Shown: piece after piece, positions 24,165 through 28,097 of the stretch | How the letters are laid out: each line of letters starts with the position of its first letter | How positions within the stretch are numbered: position 1 is the first letter of the stretch | Virus record (IMG/VR): IMGVR_UViG_3300042564_001377 | Coordinates: 1-28,097 of that record | Source of the DNA: a virus | Reading direction: 5' to 3' (one strand) | DNA length: 28,097 nt | Made by a program: the position numbers and the translations under genes | Notes under the pieces: model-generated | What the model was told of the DNA's origin: nothing | Databases searched by the model: none | The model's input: the letters and a program-made list of their open reading frames with translations, nothing else

Positions 24165-25721
24165 ATGGCAGGATTCGTTTATAACCCAGCAGAAAGTATT
24201 AGGCAAGACTTCCAACAGGCAGGTTCTGCGATAGGGAATATCTTTACGCAAATAATTCAGCAGCAGAAAAGAGACTACGACCTTGCTGAGAATACTTTCG
24301 CAAATATTGAGGCGCTTAAGAAAGACCTTAATATGTATGGGCAAAAGAGTATTACTTCAAAGGCTAATGCTTTATTAGGCAATGCAAGCCAAGCAATACT
24401 TGCTAATGGTAAATTAGATTATAGTAAGCTAGGTGAAATTCGTCAAGCTGTATCTGATATTAAAGACCTTAAGACAGGTTATGACTTAGGGGCTAAGGAG
24501 TACGAAAGAATGCTTCAAATGGGCTTAGCAAACAAAGAAAACTTAACTAGTTTTGAAGGCTTCTATAAGGATTTGTCAGCTAAAATGTCTGATGAGAACT
24601 TGATTAAGAATCCTCGTGATTTGCAGGCTGCATTAGCAGATACTTATACTAAGAGTTTGGATGCAACTAAGATGTTTGGTAAGTCATATCTAGCGGCTAA
24701 TCCTTATCAGAAATTCTCTCAAGAAGCAAAAGATGCTAAAGGGAATATGGTTCGTATTCAAGGTGAATTACCAGCAGGTTGGACAATCGATGCTAATGGT
24801 AATAAAATACCGCCTAAGCCAGTTACTATACAGAATCCTGATGGAACAACATCTACAGTAGATTATGCTGACCAAGCGTTAATGCAAATCAAAGCATCTA
24901 ATCCAGATGCTCTTGTGGCAATGCGTCGTCAAGCAGGATTTGCAGGAGAGAATATGAGCGATAAGCAATTGGTAGAATTTTATACATCTAAGATTCCAAT
25001 GTCAGCTCAGGTTCAACAAGTTGCATCAGCTGAAAAGTTAAGAACTGAAGCTGCACAAGCTAAAGCTGCTGAGTTTAAGGCGAATACAATGCAAGAAGAA
25101 TATAACCTTGATAGATTAAAAACATTGACAGCTATTAAAGCGACCAAAGTTTCTATTCAAAAGGATTTAGTATTAATGAAAAAGGCAAATGGAGAACAAA
25201 TTGGAAGCAAAAGTTTATCTGACTTCGGAATTACCAATGATGGATTCTATTTTGGGGATGAAGTAACTGTTCCTGTTAAAACAGCAAAAGGTCAAACCTC
25301 TTACATTAAAGCAAGTAAATTTAAGTGGAGTCCTGAAGGCAAATTGATGGTAGAAGGAATCCCTGGTAAAACAGATGCAATGACTAATGTGTTTGTACCA
25401 ACAGGTGGAGTTCAGTTGTATCCTGCAGATGAAAATACATTGGCTAGTTTCAAGATGGCTGTAAACAATATGGGGGCAGATAAGCAATCGAATATTACAG
25501 CTGGATATACTTTATTTAATTCATTGCCAAGACCAAAAACTACAGATGAATTATTGTCTGGATTTGGCGCTAATAGAGCACCTAAGACAGCAGATGATTT
25601 GATTAATTACATTGGTGCTCCAAAAGCAAAAAGTGCGCCTAAATCAGCTGCATCAACACAAACTAAAGGTTTGGGAACTATTGTAGTTGGAGGTAAAAAA
25701 TGGTCAGAGGTTAACGAGTAA
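24165..25721 (+). CDS. Probable internal virion (ejection) protein
   Basis: The 518-residue protein is Lys/Ala/Gln/Asn-rich and largely helical in the first 400 residues. A Gln-rich N-terminus (FQQAGSAIGNIFTQIIQQQ) is followed by coiled-coil-like helices, including SAEKLRTEAAQAKAAEFK (about 285-302). A beta-rich insert with SDFGITNDGFYFGDEV occurs near 345-400. The last 70 residues are Pro/Ser/Ala/Lys-rich and probably flexible. No enzyme motif is seen. Its place between two other probable internal proteins suggests it is packaged and ejected with them. A tail scaffold is an alternative. Confidence 0.65.
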   Translation: MAGFVYNPAESIRQDFQQAGSAIGNIFTQIIQQQKRDYDLAENTFANIEALKKDLNMYGQKSITSKANALLGNASQAILANGKLDYSKLGEIRQAVSDIKDLKTGYDLGAKEYERMLQMGLANKENLTSFEGFYKDLSAKMSDENLIKNPRDLQAALADTYTKSLDATKMFGKSYLAANPYQKFSQEAKDAKGNMVRIQGELPAGWTIDANGNKIPPKPVTIQNPDGTTSTVDYADQALMQIKASNPDALVAMRRQAGFAGENMSDKQLVEFYTSKIPMSAQVQQVASAEKLRTEAAQAKAAEFKANTMQEEYNLDRLKTLTAIKATKVSIQKDLVLMKKANGEQIGSKSLSDFGITNDGFYFGDEVTVPVKTAKGQTSYIKASKFKWSPEGKLMVEGIPGKTDAMTNVFVPTGGVQLYPADENTLASFKMAVNNMGADKQSNITAGYTLFNSLPRPKTTDELLSGFGANRAPKTADDLINYIGAPKAKSAPKSAASTQTKGLGTIVVGGKKWSEVNE

Positions 25722-25733
25722 AAAAATAACATA

Positions 25734-28097
25734 ATGGGAAAAAGAAGACTAGTAAAAAGTGAAGATGGTTCTTATGGAATTTATGATTCTGTATCTAAAA
25801 ATGTTATTGAAATCCCCGCTGGAGCTAAAGTAGTTAAAAGCGAGGATGGGGAGTATGGTATTTTTAGTAATGGTAAAGTAGATGCACTTGATTCATTTGG
25901 CTTAGACTCATTAAAAAAAAAAGAAAATACGGGATTATCTGGCGAGACAAGTTCTACGGCTGGGAGTTCTGAGGGAGGTAATCCAAGACAAATATTTGGT
26001 CTTAGTTATGCTGACTGGGGGAAGAAATATGGCAAGATAGGTGAATTCGCAGCAGACATTGTTGACGTTCCTGTATTCTTTAAGAATGAAATTTATAAAG
26101 GGGTACTTAATGGCGCTATAAGGGATGAGATAACAACTGCAAATGCTGTTGGCAACAAACCAGACTTTGACAGAATTGCTTCTCTAAGAAAAGATATTAA
26201 TAGCATATCACTACCTTCGTCTGTACAAAGGCGATTAGATTCACAAGATGACCCAATTACATCTGCTACGAAAACAGTTGCAGGAACAATTGTTAATTCC
26301 TTAGCATCAAGTGTTGGAGCTTACAAATCAGGTGCAGCTGGTGTTTTACCTGGTGCTGCAACAGGAGCTGCTATTGGAAACATATTTGCAGAGTTCACCG
26401 CTCCTCTAGGAGCAGTTGCTGGATATCAATCAGCAGCAAGTTATGCTAACGAATTTGGAGGTTCCGTAATAGAAGCAATGGAGGAAAAAGGCTATGACCT
26501 AACTAATCCAAAGGAATTATCTAAAGCTTGGGCTGATAAAGATTTAATGGAGGCTGCTAAGCAAAAAGGTCTTGAGCGCGGTCTTACTATTGGAGCTATT
26601 GATTTTATGACAGCTGGTCTTGCATCTAAAGCAGGAGTCGGTGCAGTTAAGGCAGCTGAGAAAATGGCTGTTAAATACGGCAAAGAATTGACTGAAGCTG
26701 GCGCTAAAAAAGTTACAGCTGCAGCAATTACAGGAACAGAAGCCATCAGTGGTTCTGTGGGAGAAGCAACTGCTCAGTTAGTTTCAGAAGGCAAGGTTTC
26801 CGATTGGGATGCTGTTGCAATGGAATCTATTGCTGAGATTGGCTCAAGTGCAGCTTCGTCTTCATATAGTTACTATAAGGCAGCTCAAATAAATCAAGCT
26901 GCTAATAAAGACAATTCTAATAAAATACAGTCATTACATACTGTATTAGAGCAACTGCCTGCGGATGACCCATCTGTAGAGGTTATTAATACTAAAATCA
27001 AGAATCTTAAAGAGGAGAATGACAATCGCAACGCTATTTTAGTAGAAAAATTAGATGCAGCACCAGTTCCAGTTACTAAACAGATTCTTGAATTAACTAA
27101 TCAGATTGAAGACGTAGAGCAAAAGCTAGATATTATGAAGACGTCAAATGATGTCTCAGAAGAAGCTACTCAGCAAAAACGCGCTATACAAGATTTGTAT
27201 TCAGGATTAGTTTCTGAAAGAGATTCATTGGTAAATGAATTAGAAACAGCTAAGAAAAGTGAAGCTATTATTGTAGGAGAACCAACGATTCCATCAGTAT
27301 TGCCTCCAAAGCAAATAGAGGCGACAGAAAATGCCATCTCTGCTATTGATGATTTCTTAGGTGAAAATAAAAAAGCATATACTCCTGTATTTAATTTAGA
27401 GCCTGGAAATAATTATACTGTTTCATTGGCTGTAAATAACAAGCCAGTCGAAAATTCTATTGTTGAATTTAATAAGGAAGAGAAGTCTGCTCAAAGAAAT
27501 TTAGACGAACAATTAGATTCGGATAAAATTACTAAAGAAGAGTATGATAATAATATTGCTGGTCTTTACAAGCAAGTAATAACAAGAGGATTAGAGGAGA
27601 AGAAGGCTTCGTTATTTGTTAAGCCAGAAACTGAAGTGGCGCAAGGAGAACTTCAGGCACCTACTATAGAAGAATTTGTTTATGAAACTGCTCCTGAAAA
27701 AAAAGAAGAATGGATTGGTGATTTTGAGATTATTGACAACAGAAATGGTAAAGCTGATTTAGAAAGACAAGGTGCTAATGGCAATTGGTACGTAAAGAAT
27801 AATGTTACAGGTCGTGAGTTGATGGCTAAATCTAAGTTAGAAGCACAAAGTATTATAGATGATGCTGATTCTTACGATTTTGGACAAGGAGAAACTCTTA
27901 CTAGACCTATTGAAGGAATAAAAGTAAAGGAGATTTTAGAACCATTACTTAATGTTGAAAATACTTCCAAGGCTTTAGAAAAACAATTTACTGATAACCC
28001 TAAAGAAATTGGGAAGATAAACGCATTAAATATAATTAATAAGGCAAAAAATATATCCGATAAAAATGAATATTTAAATTGCGATGCTTTTTGCACA
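25734..28097 (+). CDS. Very large internal virion protein, N-terminal part (3' end outside window)
   Basis: ATG at 25734 opens a frame without stop for 788 codons to the window edge. The N-terminus holds two copies of KSEDGxYGI (about residues 9-17 and 39-47). Residues 60-90 are Ser/Gly-rich. An Ala/Gly-rich, membrane-active-looking region (about 180-240) includes GAATGAAIGNIFAEF and APLGAVAGYQSAASYA. Coiled coils follow near 405-520 (LTNQIEDVEQKLDIM), then mixed regions. The last residues visible contain NCDAFC, which could be the start of a cysteine-peptidase active site. Giant proteins after the nozzle in Bacteroidota podophages are internal proteins that often carry enzyme domains near the C-terminus. 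The family is inferred from position, size and the glycine-alanine segment. Confidence 0.75.
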   Translation, partial: MGKRRLVKSEDGSYGIYDSVSKNVIEIPAGAKVVKSEDGEYGIFSNGKVDALDSFGLDSLKKKENTGLSGETSSTAGSSEGGNPRQIFGLSYADWGKKYGKIGEFAADIVDVPVFFKNEIYKGVLNGAIRDEITTANAVGNKPDFDRIASLRKDINSISLPSSVQRRLDSQDDPITSATKTVAGTIVNSLASSVGAYKSGAAGVLPGAATGAAIGNIFAEFTAPLGAVAGYQSAASYANEFGGSVIEAMEEKGYDLTNPKELSKAWADKDLMEAAKQKGLERGLTIGAIDFMTAGLASKAGVGAVKAAEKMAVKYGKELTEAGAKKVTAAAITGTEAISGSVGEATAQLVSEGKVSDWDAVAMESIAEIGSSAASSSYSYYKAAQINQAANKDNSNKIQSLHTVLEQLPADDPSVEVINTKIKNLKEENDNRNAILVEKLDAAPVPVTKQILELTNQIEDVEQKLDIMKTSNDVSEEATQQKRAIQDLYSGLVSERDSLVNELETAKKSEAIIVGEPTIPSVLPPKQIEATENAISAIDDFLGENKKAYTPVFNLEPGNNYTVSLAVNNKPVENSIVEFNKEEKSAQRNLDEQLDSDKITKEEYDNNIAGLYKQVITRGLEEKKASLFVKPETEVAQGELQAPTIEEFVYETAPEKKEEWIGDFEIIDNRNGKADLERQGANGNWYVKNNVTGRELMAKSKLEAQSIIDDADSYDFGQGETLTRPIEGIKVKEILEPLLNVENTSKALEKQFTDNPKEIGKINALNIINKAKNISDKNEYLNCDAFCT

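Overview
This window looks like part of the late (virion, lysis and tail) region of a tailed bacteriophage infecting a member of the Bacteroidota. Every convincing gene is on the + strand, the genes are tightly packed or overlap by a few bases, and the DNA is AT-rich. The host assignment rests on promoters. Four gaps carry the Bacteroidota-type -7 element TAnnTTTG, two of them with a clear TTTG or TTG about 20 bp upstream. Start codons lack strong Shine-Dalgarno sequences. The neck, nozzle and internal-protein order at the right end suggests a short-tailed (podovirus-like) virion. It may be related to crAss-like or Cellulophaga-type podophages, but that placement is inference.

Layout. (1) 3-2374: the 3' end of a probable major capsid gene, a terminator, a promoter, a free-standing HNH endonuclease and a conserved-looking phage protein of unknown role. 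(2) 2497-9596: a very large tail fibre ending in an S74-type intramolecular chaperone, followed by small unknown or accessory genes. (3) 9637-12079: a lysis cassette with a small coiled-coil membrane protein, a holin-like protein, a membrane protein that may be spanin-like, a GH19 endolysin and two small basic proteins. (4) 12082-17202: an unusual block of exported proteins. It holds a predicted exported protein, a 591-residue protein that appears to be built of cohesin- and dockerin-like domains, a lipoprotein, a membrane-anchored Pro/Ala-rich protein, three microproteins or small proteins, a CsgG-family protein and an outer-membrane beta-barrel-like protein with a Ser/Lys/Glu linker. (5) 17231-28097: a small gene, three neck or ring protein candidates, a 1229-residue nozzle or stabilisation protein, two probable internal virion proteins and the start of a very large internal protein that runs off the window.

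How the parts fit. Regions 1, 2 and 5 would supply the capsid, the host-recognition fibre and the short tail with ejection proteins. Region 3 would release progeny. Region 4 is the part that standard phage biology does not explain: a set of envelope-targeted proteins resembling pieces of the curli secretion and cellulosome systems. They could remodel the host outer membrane, block superinfection, decorate virions or assist lysis.

No tRNA, CRISPR array, integrase, insertion sequence or reverse transcriptase was seen. There is no gene-free stretch longer than about 125 bases once the small genes listed here are counted.
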